Notes under the pieces: model-generated
The model's input: the letters and a program-made list of their open reading frames with translations, nothing else
Told to the model about the DNA's origin: nothing
Databases searched by the model: none
Position numbers and translations under genes: made by a program
Shown: piece by piece, positions 52,631-61,290 of the stretch
How positions within the stretch are numbered: the first letter of the stretch is position 1
Layout: every line of letters begins with the position of its first letter
Assembly (NCBI GenBank): GCA_958412345.1
Contig: CATYSO010000005.1
Location: 59,077 to 123,076, forward strand
Reading direction: 5' to 3'
DNA: 64,000 bases
Source of the DNA: an uncultured Collinsella sp.
GTDB lineage: Bacteria > Actinomycetota > Coriobacteriia > Coriobacteriales > Coriobacteriaceae

Positions 52631-54248
52631 GCTGCAGGTTTCTAACATTGCACTCATTCGTGAGGCGACGCTGGTGCCGAGTGCCGGCCTGACTGTCCTG
52701 ACCGGCGAGACCGGTGCCGGCAAGACCGCTCTGCTTTCGGCGCTCAAGCTCATATTGGGCGAGCGTGCAGATTCGTCGACGGTGCGCGAGGGAGAGGAGC
52801 TTGCCAGCGTCGAGGCGCGCTTGTTCGATGGCCCGCACGACTCGGAGGGTTTCACCGTGCAGCGCAGCCTTTCTGCCGAAGGCCGCAGTCGCGTCAGGAT
52901 CGATGGCCGCATCGCCAGCGTGCGCGAGCTTTCCGAGCGCGTCGGCGTGATGATGGATCTGTGCGGCCAGCATGAGCACCAGCGCCTTCTCGATCCGGCG
53001 CATCATGTTGCCATGGTCGATGCCTGGGCTGGGCGCGCAGCGCTTGAGGCGCTCGAGAAGTATCGCGCCTGTTTTAAGGCTTCGCGTGACGCCGCCAAGG
53101 AGCTTCGCCGTGTGGAGGAAGCCTCGCGTGCGCAGGGGAGCCGTGTCGAGGAGGCTCGCTTTGCCCTCGAGCGCATCGCCGAGGTCGACCCCAAGCCGGG
53201 CGAGTATGAGGAACTCGAGGAACTGCTGCCGCGCTCCGAACATGCCGAGGTACTGGTTGCCACGGCTAACGATGCCCATGCATCGCTTGCCGCCGAAGGG
53301 GGAGCGCTCGATGCCGTGAACAGCGCCGTTGCAGAGCTTTCCCGTATGGCTACCGTCGATCGCAAACTGGGCGACATTGCCGATGCGCTTTCGGATGCCT
53401 GCATCTCCCTTGAGGATAGCGCGAACGAGCTTCGTGCCTATCGCGATGGCGTTGCCTTCGACCCGCGTGAGCTCGCTCGCATGCGTGAGCGGTATTCCGA
53501 CCTCAAGGGCCTGTTGCGTCAGTGGGGTCCCACCATGGACGATGTTTTTGCCATGCGCGATCGCTCGCAAGAGCTGCTGTCCCTGGTCGATGATGGCGAT
53601 GAACAGATCAAAAAGGCGCGTGAGGCACTCGGGAGCGCCGAGCGCGAGCTGTTCGCTGCCGCCAAGGCACTCAAGCGTGCGCGTAATACCGCTGCTCCGC
53701 GTTTTTGTCACGAGGTTGGCCGCCAAATGGCGCGCCTGGAGATGGGCGGCGCCGAGCTCATTTGGGAGTCGCGTGATCTTCCGCGCGCCGAGTGGACGCC
53801 GGCGGGTCCTTCAAGCTACGAGCTTTTGTATCGCAGCGGTGTCGGCTTGACGCCGCGTCCCCTGCGCCGCATTGCCTCGGGCGGCGAGCTCAGCCGCGTC
53901 ATGCTGGCGAGCAAGGTGGTCTTGGGTAATGCTGACGGCGTCGACACACTGGTATTTGACGAGGTCGATGCCGGTGTCGGCGGCTCCACGGCTCGTGCTC
54001 TTGCTGGTGTGCTGGCCGATCTTGCCGCTACGCATCAAGTGATTGTCGTAACCCACTTGGCGCAAGTCGCCGTCATGGCCGACAAGCATTATGTTGTCAG
54101 CAAGGAGCCGGGCGATGTTCCCCAGACGCATTTGGACGAGGTAACCGGCGAAGCGCGTACCGCCGAGATCGCCCGCATGCTCAGCGGCGATCAGTCCGAG
54201 GCAAGCTTGGCCCACGCAAAGCAGATGCTCGAAGAAGTTCGAGGCTAG
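52620..54248 (+). CDS. recN: DNA repair protein RecN
   Basis: SMC-like ATPase recruited to double-strand breaks. 542 aa. Walker A GETGAGKTALLSALKLILGE, DLCGQHEHQRLLDP near residue 118, a shorter coiled coil than SMC (about 150-340), IASGGELSRVMLA and Walker B LVFDEVDAGVGG. It is the last gene of the operon. Confidence 0.96.
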   Translation: MIDELQVSNIALIREATLVPSAGLTVLTGETGAGKTALLSALKLILGERADSSTVREGEELASVEARLFDGPHDSEGFTVQRSLSAEGRSRVRIDGRIASVRELSERVGVMMDLCGQHEHQRLLDPAHHVAMVDAWAGRAALEALEKYRACFKASRDAAKELRRVEEASRAQGSRVEEARFALERIAEVDPKPGEYEELEELLPRSEHAEVLVATANDAHASLAAEGGALDAVNSAVAELSRMATVDRKLGDIADALSDACISLEDSANELRAYRDGVAFDPRELARMRERYSDLKGLLRQWGPTMDDVFAMRDRSQELLSLVDDGDEQIKKAREALGSAERELFAAAKALKRARNTAAPRFCHEVGRQMARLEMGGAELIWESRDLPRAEWTPAGPSSYELLYRSGVGLTPRPLRRIASGGELSRVMLASKVVLGNADGVDTLVFDEVDAGVGGSTARALAGVLADLAATHQVIVVTHLAQVAVMADKHYVVSKEPGDVPQTHLDEVTGEARTAEIARMLSGDQSEASLAHAKQMLEEVRG

Positions 54249-54266
54249 GTCGTATCAGCGGTGTTG

Positions 54267-54299
54267 GTGGGACAAAATAGACTGAAATTTTTGTCCCAC
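54267..54299. terminator. Bidirectional terminator between recN and the RpiR regulator
   Basis: GTGGGACAAAA pairs with TTTTTGTCCCAC around TAGACTGAA, with A/T runs inside the stem base. It serves the two converging genes. Confidence 0.75.
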
Positions 54300-54307
54300 T
54301 ACGCGTT

Positions 54308-55165
54308 TTACTCAACGACCTTGTCCGGTTGGATGAGCTCCTCGTAGTAGCTGATATGTTCGCGAGCGTCTTCAATCTCGGGCAGCAGGAAGTTGTAGAT
54401 GACTTCGATGATCATCGTGGCGCTGATCTTGGAGAACGCAAAGTCACCCGTCGTCAGCAGCGCCTCGTGGTTGACGGTATTAAAAGTGTAGTCTGCCAGG
54501 CGCGCGAGTGGAGACTTGCTGTCGCTGCTGATGACGACTACGGTGGCACCGCAGTCGCGAGCCGCTTTTGCCATGCGATTCAGTCGGCGCGATTTGCCGG
54601 AGTTTGAGATGAGCACGATGACGTCACCCGGGCGCAACGTGAGTGCAAAGCCGATTGATGTCTCGCTAATGGTGCTCGCCATGCAGCGCAGGCCCAGCTG
54701 CGAAAACTTAAATGTCGCATCGAGCGCGACCGCGTTCGTATTGCCCACAGCCGCAAACTCAATAACCCCTGCATGCTTAAGGGCATGTACAACAGCCGCC
54801 AGCGTATCGTGGTCGATCCCGTCGATGGTCGCATTAAGCTCGCTTACCTTGGCAGCCAGGATGTTCTTAAGGCTCTGCTCCATATTGTCGAGCGAGACTT
54901 CGTCAGTCAGGCCCTCGTTGCGCTGGCTTTCCAAATCCCTCGCCAACGAAAACTGAAAGCTGCGGAAGCTGCCAAAGCCAAGCTTGCGGCAGAAGCGCGA
55001 AACGGTCGCCTCGGACGTGGCGGCGGCGCGCGAGAGCTGAGCCGCCGTGAGGCGCGGCGCCTCGGACTGGTGCTCCAATATATAGTCGACAATGCGCTGC
55101 TCGGACTCGCTGTATCCCTGATGGGTACTAATGAGGGAAAGTGCGCTCTTGCTACTATCGGTCAT
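54308..55165 (-). CDS. MurR/RpiR family transcriptional regulator
   Basis: 285 aa, ATG 55165 with AGGAG upstream. N-terminal helix-turn-helix (LTAAQLSRAAATSEATVSRFCRKLGFGSF) and a C-terminal SIS sugar-phosphate-binding domain (VIEFAAVGNTNAVALDATFKF; VIVLISNSGKSRRLN). The SIS domain would sense a sugar phosphate. It diverges from the fructose-type PTS gene and probably regulates it through the palindromes in between. Whether it represses or activates cannot be told. Confidence 0.9.
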   Translation of the reverse strand: MTDSSKSALSLISTHQGYSESEQRIVDYILEHQSEAPRLTAAQLSRAAATSEATVSRFCRKLGFGSFRSFQFSLARDLESQRNEGLTDEVSLDNMEQSLKNILAAKVSELNATIDGIDHDTLAAVVHALKHAGVIEFAAVGNTNAVALDATFKFSQLGLRCMASTISETSIGFALTLRPGDVIVLISNSGKSRRLNRMAKAARDCGATVVVISSDSKSPLARLADYTFNTVNHEALLTTGDFAFSKISATMIIEVIYNFLLPEIEDAREHISYYEELIQPDKVVE

Positions 55166-55246
55166 GGATGGCTCCTGGTTGGCATGATAATCGGACTCGT
55201 TTTGTAATGTCATAGTATAGGGGGATTTTCAATTACAAGATACACC

Positions 55247-55310
55247 TTGCCGTTTCAAGTGTTGATGGTAAACTTTCACCTACCGTTTACGGTTATGAAA
55301 GAACCTTTCA
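55247..55310 (+). promoter_or_regulatory. fruA promoter with two operator-like dyads
   Basis: TTGCCG (55247-55252), 16-bp spacer, TAAACT (55269-55274). GTAAAC (55268-55273) and GTTTAC (55285-55290) form a dyad over the -10 and start. TGAAAG-AAC-CTTTCA (55296-55310) is a second, perfect dyad in the leader. Both are good candidates for the divergent RpiR regulator. Confidence 0.6.
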
Positions 55311-55437
55311 CCGGAGAATTGCGCCTTGTCTCTTCTCACGCGGACGGTAGGTTGGTATCTTTCAGTTGTGGAAAAGCGCGCAAGGACGCGCGTGTAGGGG
55401 AGCGCCTGCGGGCGCAAAACTTAAAAAGGAGGGACAC

Positions 55438-57441
55438 ATGGCTAAGTTTGACATCATCGCCGCCACCGGTTGCCCGACCGGCATCGCGCACACCTTCATG
55501 GCGAAGGAGGCGCTGGAGAAGGCAGCTGCCGAGCGAGGTCTGACCATTAAGGTCGAGACCCATGGCCAGGTCGGTGTCGAGAACGAGCTCACTAAGAGCG
55601 AGATCGCCGGTGCCAAGGCCGTCGTCGTCGCAGCCGATAAGGATGTCCAGGCGGAGCGTTTCGCCGGTAAGCCTATGGTTTCCGTTGGTGTTTCCAAAGC
55701 CCTGTCTGTCGAGGCCGCCGGTAAGCTGATCGACCGCGCGCTCGCCGCCAAGGGTGACGACACGGTTGCTGCCGCTGCCGATGTCGAAGATGAGGTCGAG
55801 GAGAAGGAGTCTATCGGCCACGTCATCTACAAGCACCTCATGAACGGCGTCAGCCACATGCTGGTTTTCGTCGTTGCCGGTGGTGTTCTGACCGCCGTTT
55901 CGTTCCTGTGGGGCATCACGTCCTTCGATTCGACGGCTGCCGACTACAACACCTTCGCCGCTATGCTCAAGATCATCGGCGGCATCGCCATGAACCTCAT
56001 GGTTCCCGTGCTTTCTGCCTACATCGCCGAGTCCATCGGTAAGCGCCCGGCGCTCGTCCCTGGTTTTGTCGCCGGTATGATCGCCATTCAGGGCCTGCCT
56101 GTTAACGCCGAGACCGGCATGATCGACGCCGGTGGCGCCGGCGTGGGCTTCGGCTTCCTGGGCGGCATCGTCGGCGGCTTCCTCGCTGGCTATGTCATCC
56201 TGCTGCTCGAGAAGGTATTTGCCGGTCTGCCCAAGAACCTGGACGGCCTCAAGGCTATCTTCCTGTACCCGCTGTTCTCGACGGCTATCGTCGGCCTGGT
56301 CATGCTCGGCATTTCCGGCCCCATGGCTGCCATCAACACCGCCATGATGGACTTCCTCAAGGGCCTGTCCGCCTCTGGCGCCGTTGTCCTGGGTCTTGCC
56401 ATCGGCTGCATGTGCGCCTTTGACATGGGTGGCCCGGTCAACAAGGCTGCTTACGTCACCGGTACTGCTATGCTCACCGAGGCACTGGCTGCTGGCGTTG
56501 GCACCGATACCTACAACTTCGGCACCAACTTCATGGCTGCCGTCTCCGCTGCTTGCATCGTTCCGCCGCTGATCACAACCTTCGCCGTCGTCGTCGGCAA
56601 GAAGTACTTCAGCCAGGAGGATCACGACGCCGGTATCGTCAACCTCATTCTTGGTTGCACTCACATCACCGAGGGCGCCATTCCGTTCATGACCAAGAAC
56701 ATCTGGCCGGTCATGCCCATCATGATGCTCGGTTCCTCTATCGCTTCGATCCTGACCATTATGTTCAACGTTCACGATCCGGCGCCTCACGGTGGCTTCC
56801 TGGTCCTGCCCGTTGTCGAGAACGGTCCGCTGTGGGTCCTCGCGATCCTCATCGGCGCTGTGGTCGGTGGCATCCTGTTCGTAGCCTTCAAGAAGTACGA
56901 CTTCGAGAAGAACCAGAAGGCCGCTCCTGCAGCCAAGCCGGTTGAGGCTCCCAAGGCCGCTGCCGTCGAGGCCCCCAAGGCCGAGGCTGCCGACTTCGTG
57001 AAGGTTGAGAACGTCTTTGTCGCCGAGGACTTCGCTTCTCGTGACGAGGCTCTGAGCTTCGTTTCCAACCAGGCTGTCAAGGCCGGTATCGCCAGCGACG
57101 CCGACGCCGTGATGAACGCCTTCCTGGCCCGCGAGGCCGAGGGTACCACGGGCATGATGGAGGGCTTCGCCATCCCGCATGCCAAGTCCGACGCCATTAC
57201 CGAGGCTGCCGTCATCGTCGTTAAGGATGAGTCCGGCGTGACCGGTTGGGATACCATGGACGGCGCTCCCGTCAACGTGGCCATCGCTCTGCTCATCCCA
57301 GGTGCACAGGCTGGCACCACGCACCTCAAGATCCTGTCCAAGGTCGCCGAGGCGCTCATGGACGAGGACTTCCGTGCCACCGTCAAGGGTTCCACCGACG
57401 CCGCCGAGATCGCCAAGACGATCAACGCCCGCCTGGTCTAA
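55438..57441 (+). CDS. fruA: PTS fructose-type transporter, EIIBCA fusion
   Basis: Imports and phosphorylates fructose or a related sugar. 667 aa after AAGGAGGG. Order B-C-A: the EIIB phospho-Cys is in AATGCPTGIAHTFMA (residue about 12); EIIC (about 125-490) has multiple membrane segments with GGPVNKAAYVTGTAM and CTHITEGAIPF; a Lys/Ala/Pro linker joins EIIA, whose phospho-His is in EGFAIPHAKSDAI. In many bacteria EIIA comes first. The donor chain (HPr, EI) and two PfkB kinases follow within 5 kb. Confidence 0.94.
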   Translation: MAKFDIIAATGCPTGIAHTFMAKEALEKAAAERGLTIKVETHGQVGVENELTKSEIAGAKAVVVAADKDVQAERFAGKPMVSVGVSKALSVEAAGKLIDRALAAKGDDTVAAAADVEDEVEEKESIGHVIYKHLMNGVSHMLVFVVAGGVLTAVSFLWGITSFDSTAADYNTFAAMLKIIGGIAMNLMVPVLSAYIAESIGKRPALVPGFVAGMIAIQGLPVNAETGMIDAGGAGVGFGFLGGIVGGFLAGYVILLLEKVFAGLPKNLDGLKAIFLYPLFSTAIVGLVMLGISGPMAAINTAMMDFLKGLSASGAVVLGLAIGCMCAFDMGGPVNKAAYVTGTAMLTEALAAGVGTDTYNFGTNFMAAVSAACIVPPLITTFAVVVGKKYFSQEDHDAGIVNLILGCTHITEGAIPFMTKNIWPVMPIMMLGSSIASILTIMFNVHDPAPHGGFLVLPVVENGPLWVLAILIGAVVGGILFVAFKKYDFEKNQKAAPAAKPVEAPKAAAVEAPKAEAADFVKVENVFVAEDFASRDEALSFVSNQAVKAGIASDADAVMNAFLAREAEGTTGMMEGFAIPHAKSDAITEAAVIVVKDESGVTGWDTMDGAPVNVAIALLIPGAQAGTTHLKILSKVAEALMDEDFRATVKGSTDAAEIAKTINARLV

Positions 57442-57475
57442 TTCCGCAGTACGCGAATAACATCGCCCCCTGTAC

Positions 57476-57513
57476 AAAAGGCGAGGACTCCACCAGGAGC
57501 CCCGCCTTTTTCT
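57476..57513 (+). terminator. fruA terminator
   Basis: AAAAGGCGAGGACTCC pairs with GGAGCCCCGCCTTTT across a short loop, followed by T residues, 34 bp after fruA. Confidence 0.85.
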
Positions 57514-57526
57514 ATGCCGCCCAACC

Positions 57527-57597
57527 TAAGTTGCGGTGAAATAGGAACTGTTTAACCGTTTCAACCCCAAATTCAATCCCTATTTCACCGCAACTTA
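57527..57597. repeat. Palindrome with perfect 19-bp arms behind the fruA terminator
   Basis: TAAGTTGCGGTGAAATAGG (57527-57545) and its exact reverse complement (57579-57597) with a 33-bp AT-rich centre. Not related in sequence to the other palindromes. No coding frame of note. Confidence 0.85.
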
Positions 57598-57618
57598 TAG
57601 AGATGGGCATAGAAGGTT

Positions 57619-57646
57619 CTGTCCGCTGAGTCATTAGCGCGGACAG
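57619..57646. repeat. Small inverted repeat between two large palindromes
   Basis: CTGTCCGC (57619-57626) and GCGGACAG (57639-57646). CTGTCC recurs near 57870 next to the large palindrome, so this may be a decayed edge of the same element. Confidence 0.5.
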
Positions 57647-57703
57647 ATCATCAGCCAAAATTCCGTTCGCACGATATTGCTCTGGACCGACCAATTTTCC
57701 CCA

Positions 57704-57855
57704 GCTTGCTCGCCCACAGAGGGCCGGGCGCGGCCTGTGAGATTTATCGCGAGTTCCGCACGAGCCGAAGAGCACTTAATGTGCTCTTCGTGCGAGCAGG
57801 ACTGTAGAGCAGGAAATCTCACAGGCCGCGCCCGGCCCTCTGTGGGCGAGCAAGC
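57704..57855. repeat. 152-bp palindrome with perfect 41-bp arms (MITE-like)
   Basis: The left arm 57704-57744 (begins GCTTGCTCGCCCACAGAGGG) and right arm 57815-57855 are exact reverse complements. The 70-bp centre holds a second stem, CGAAGAGCAC-TTAAT-GTGCTCTTCG. Weak outer symmetry (TTCGCACGA near 57666 and TCGTGCGAA near 57883) suggests a 220-bp decayed element. No gene lies within 57442-57993. TAATAT at 57920-57925 is a possible ptsH -10 box. Confidence 0.88.
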
Positions 57856-57993
57856 GGCCAGCAACGACATCTGTCCAACAATTCGTGCGAAACACAATGA
57901 AAAACCGTTTGATGTGAGTTAATATAAACAACGTCGTGAATCTGACTCCTGCCACATGCATGACAGGGGTTAAACACAAAAAAGGAGTCAACT

Positions 57994-58257
57994 ATGGTTT
58001 CTGAGAAGGCTACCCTCGTTAATCCTCAGGGTCTGCACATGCGTCCGGCTGGTCTGTTCGCCTCCACCATGGGCAAGTACGCCTGTGACGTGACGGTCGT
58101 CACCCCCGAGAAGGAGGTCAACGGCAAGTCCCCGATGGCCCTCATGGCTGCTGGTATCCCCTGCGGCACCGAGGTCGAGGTCAAGTGCGACGGCGCCGAC
58201 GAGGCCGAGGCTCTGGCTGCTGCCATCGAGCTCATCAAGAGCGGTCTTGGCGAGTAG
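57994..58257 (+). CDS. ptsH: Phosphocarrier protein HPr
   Basis: 87 aa. The phospho-His is in NPQGLHMRPAGLFA (His15) and the regulatory Ser46 site is in VNGKSPMALMAAGI, so control by an HPr kinase is possible. AAGGAG 9 bp before the ATG. It passes phosphate from EI to EIIA of FruA and other permeases. Confidence 0.95.
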   Translation: MVSEKATLVNPQGLHMRPAGLFASTMGKYACDVTVVTPEKEVNGKSPMALMAAGIPCGTEVEVKCDGADEAEALAAAIELIKSGLGE

Positions 58258-58302
58258 AGCTCAAACGGGTCGCATGTTGAACAACTAAGTTCATATTTGG
58301 GG

Positions 58303-58338
58303 GCGCAGTGACCTGTTTTAAGGTAGCTGCGCTCTTTT
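58303..58338 (+). terminator. Terminator/attenuator between ptsH and ptsI
   Basis: GCGCAG..ACCT and AGGT..CTGCGC pair, followed by TCTTTT. Partial termination here would make more HPr than EI, the ratio usually seen in cells. Confidence 0.6.
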
Positions 58339-58390
58339 GTCATGGATATGGCAAAACGCTTTATCACATGACACGGAGAGAGGAATGGGA

Positions 58391-60094
58391 ATGTATCAGG
58401 GAGTCAACGCTTCCGAGGGCATCGGTATCGGCACCGTCATGGTCGCCGTCGATCCCGACTTGACGTTTGAGCCGCACGAGGTTGCTGATTCGGCAGCAGA
58501 GAAGGAGCGCTATCAGACCGCTCTTTCGGTCTTCTGCGAGAAGACCCAGGCTCAGGCCGACCACATGAAGGAGACGGTGGGCGAGGCCGAGGCCGAGATC
58601 ATGAGCGGACACATTGTCCTGGCTCAGGATCCGGGCATGACCGACGCCATTAACGCCGCCATTGACGGCGGCACCTGCGCCGAGCAGGCGCTCATGGACA
58701 CCTCGACCATGTTCGAGAACATGTTCCTGTCCATGGACGACGAGATGTTCCGTCTGCGCGCGGCCGACATCGCCGACATCCGCACCGGTATTCTGGCTGA
58801 GCTGCTGGGCAAGGAGGTCGTCGACCTCTCCGTCCTGCCCGAGAATACCGTCGTTGTCGTGCACGACCTCACGCCGTCCATGACCGCCACGATCGATAAG
58901 GCCCACGTTGCCGGTATCGTCACCGAGACCGGTGGCCGCACGTCGCACTCTGCGATCATCGCGCGCGCGCTCGAGATCCCGGCCGTCCTTTCGGTTTCCA
59001 ACAGCTGCACCGCACTGCGCAACGGCATGACCGTTGTCGTCGACGGTGGCAAGGGTATCGTCGAGGCCGATCCCAACGAGGAGACGCTCGCCGCCTACAC
59101 TGCCAAGGCCGAGGCTTTCGCTGCCGAGAAGGCGGCTCTCGAGGCCTTCCGCGGCAAGCCGTCCGTGACTGCCGATGGCATCAAGAAGATCATCGCCTGC
59201 AACATCGGCAACCCCGATGACGTGCCCAACGCGCTCGATCATGACGCCGAGGCCATCGGTCTTTTCCGCTCTGAGTTCCTGTTCATGGACTCTGCTGAGC
59301 TTCCTTCCGAGGAGGAGCAGTTCAACGCCTACCGTAAGGTCGCCAGCGCGCTCAAGGGCGCTCCGGTCATCATCCGCACGCTCGATGTGGGTGGCGACAA
59401 GGAGATTCCGTACCTGCACATGGTCAAGGAAGATAACCCCTTCATGGGCTTCCGCGCCGTGCGTTACTGCCTGGCTAATCCCGACCAGTACAAGGTCCAG
59501 CTCCGCGCTCTGTTGCGCGCTAGCGCCTTCGGTGACGTCAAGATCATGATCCCGCTCGTCACCTGCGTCGAGGAGGTCTTGGCTGTCAAGGAGCTCGTCG
59601 AGCATTGCAAGGCCGAGCTGACCGAAGAGGGTCGCAAGTTCAACGAGAACATCGAGGTCGGCATCATGGTCGAGACGCCTGCCGCCTCGCTGCTCGCTGA
59701 TCGCCTGGCCGAGGTCGCCGACTTCTTCTCCATCGGCACTAACGACCTGATCGGCTACACCATGTGCGCCGACCGTGGCAACGACACTATCTCCAACCTG
59801 TACCAGGTGTACTATCCCGCCGTGCTCCGCTCGCTCAAGAACATCATCGAGAGCGGCGTGAAGGCTGGCATCATGGTCGGTATGTGCGGCGAGGCTGCTG
59901 CCGATCCGCTGCTCGAGCCGCTGCTGATCAGCTGGGGCCTGGAGGAGTTCTCGATGAGCGCTCCGTCCATCCTGCGCGCCCGCAAGACCATCAGCCAGTG
60001 GACCAAGGCCGAGTGCGACGAGCTCGCCGAGAAGGCGCTCGCCTGCAACACCGCTGCCGAGGTCAAGGCGCTGCTCGAGTCCGCAGCTCGCTAA
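58391..60094 (+). CDS. ptsI: PTS enzyme I (phosphoenolpyruvate-protein phosphotransferase)
   Basis: 567 aa. Takes phosphate from PEP and passes it to HPr. ATG 58391 is preferred over ATG 58385 because it leaves 7 nt from AGAGG and gives MYQGVNASEGIGIG. The phospho-His is in TETGGRTSHSAIIARAL; the PEP-binding domain has GLFRSEFLFM, RTLDVGGDKEIPYL and the C-terminal SIGTNDLIGY and GMCGEAAADP. Confidence 0.96.
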   Translation: MYQGVNASEGIGIGTVMVAVDPDLTFEPHEVADSAAEKERYQTALSVFCEKTQAQADHMKETVGEAEAEIMSGHIVLAQDPGMTDAINAAIDGGTCAEQALMDTSTMFENMFLSMDDEMFRLRAADIADIRTGILAELLGKEVVDLSVLPENTVVVVHDLTPSMTATIDKAHVAGIVTETGGRTSHSAIIARALEIPAVLSVSNSCTALRNGMTVVVDGGKGIVEADPNEETLAAYTAKAEAFAAEKAALEAFRGKPSVTADGIKKIIACNIGNPDDVPNALDHDAEAIGLFRSEFLFMDSAELPSEEEQFNAYRKVASALKGAPVIIRTLDVGGDKEIPYLHMVKEDNPFMGFRAVRYCLANPDQYKVQLRALLRASAFGDVKIMIPLVTCVEEVLAVKELVEHCKAELTEEGRKFNENIEVGIMVETPAASLLADRLAEVADFFSIGTNDLIGYTMCADRGNDTISNLYQVYYPAVLRSLKNIIESGVKAGIMVGMCGEAAADPLLEPLLISWGLEEFSMSAPSILRARKTISQWTKAECDELAEKALACNTAAEVKALLESAAR

Positions 60095-60111
60095 TTTGGT
60101 ATCAGAGGTAA

Positions 60112-60141
60112 CCGCGTGGTTGGAATGGGCCGGCCACGCGG
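60112..60141 (+). other. Hairpin in the ptsI-pfkB gap
   Basis: CCGCGTGG (60112-60119) and CCACGCGG (60134-60141) form a stem without a T run; perhaps an RNA-processing or stabilising stem rather than a terminator. Confidence 0.4.
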
Positions 60142-60168
60142 CCCTCACATATACAGGGGGTACTGTAA

Positions 60169-61101
60169 ATGTTCTACACGCTAACCGCTAACCCGGCTGT
60201 CGACATGACGGTTTCGAGCTCTCCGCTCGAGCCCGACGAGAACGTCCGCACCGGCTCGGCCAGCTACACGGCTAACGGCAAGGGCCTCGACGTGTCCTTC
60301 GCCTTTAAGAAGATGGGCGTCGACACCGTCGCGCTCGGCTTTTTCGCTGGCTTCACGGGCAAGTTCATCGTCGAGGAGGTCATGAACCTGGGTTGCCTCT
60401 GCCGTCCGGTCTGGACCGACGGTATCACGCGCATCAACACCTACGTCAACGATGGTCAGCACGAGTACGGCATCCTGAACCCGGGTGCTCCGATCACGCC
60501 GCAGCACCAGGAGGAGCTCTACAACATCCTGGACACCGCGGGCGACCTTGAGTGCCTGATCGTCTCCGGCTCCGTGCCTCCCAAAGCTACGCCCGACTTC
60601 CTGGCTCAGGTCATGGAGCACGCTCAGGCCCGTGGCGCCGACGTCGTTCTGGACCTGTCCTCCGACAAGCTCAAGGAGCTCGCTCACAAGAAGCCGCTGC
60701 TCATCAAGCCGAACCATCACGAGATGAAGGCCATCTTCGGCGTGCCGGTCGACACCGACGACGAGGTCCGCGTTGCCATGAAGCTGGCTCACGAGGCTGG
60801 CGTCCAGAACGTGCTGCTCACCCGTGGTAGCCGCGGCGACGCTTACTTCTCCAACGGCGAGGACATTTGGTATGCCAAGCGTGAGTTCAACATCAAGCTG
60901 GTCTCTTCCGTCTGCGCCGGCGACTGCACCCTCGCTGCGTTCCTGCACAAGTGGTACAGGGATCGCGACAACGTCGAGGAGGCCATGAAGCTCGCTATGG
61001 CCACCGGCGCCAACGTTGCTGAGTCCGTCGGCATCGGCGACTTCGGTCATGTCGATGAGTACAGCAAACGTGTCGCTGTCCGCAAGCTCGATCGTCAGTA
61101 A
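60169..61101 (+). CDS. PfkB family 1-phosphofructokinase-like kinase, first copy
   Basis: 310 aa, AGGGGGT before the ATG. LTANPAVDMTV at the start, ANGKGLDVSFAFKKMGVDT, the substrate loop GFTGKF and VWTDGITRIN are typical of FruK/LacC-type kinases. The catalytic Asp is in SSVCAGDCTLAAFL, where the usual GAGD is CAGD. With the fructose-type PTS upstream, phosphorylation of fructose-1-phosphate (or tagatose-6-phosphate) is the likely reaction. A close paralogue follows. Confidence 0.85.
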   Translation: MFYTLTANPAVDMTVSSSPLEPDENVRTGSASYTANGKGLDVSFAFKKMGVDTVALGFFAGFTGKFIVEEVMNLGCLCRPVWTDGITRINTYVNDGQHEYGILNPGAPITPQHQEELYNILDTAGDLECLIVSGSVPPKATPDFLAQVMEHAQARGADVVLDLSSDKLKELAHKKPLLIKPNHHEMKAIFGVPVDTDDEVRVAMKLAHEAGVQNVLLTRGSRGDAYFSNGEDIWYAKREFNIKLVSSVCAGDCTLAAFLHKWYRDRDNVEEAMKLAMATGANVAESVGIGDFGHVDEYSKRVAVRKLDRQ

Positions 61102-61129
61102 TCGAAACGCGACATATTCGTGCGCATGC

Positions 61130-61162
61130 GGCGCCCCGGTTTCGGCCGGGGCGCCTTTTTTG
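61130..61162 (+). terminator. Terminator after the first pfkB gene
   Basis: GGCGCCCCGG pairs with CCGGGGCGCC and a seven-T run follows. The second kinase gene therefore probably has its own promoter. Confidence 0.88.
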
Positions 61163-61290
61163 TTCCGCCATGGTGGAGAGGTGTCCTGCCATACTTCATC
61201 GCTTCCACACCGTTCACCGAGTTGTCCTAGCCTTTTGTCGATGCGTGGAATATACTTTCATTAACACGTTGCCTTGTGAAAGGAACATTC

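Noticed and set aside
55336..57477. Long minus-strand open frame opposite fruA
   Set aside because: Antisense shadow in codon register with fruA; the product is Gly/Asp/His-rich noise.
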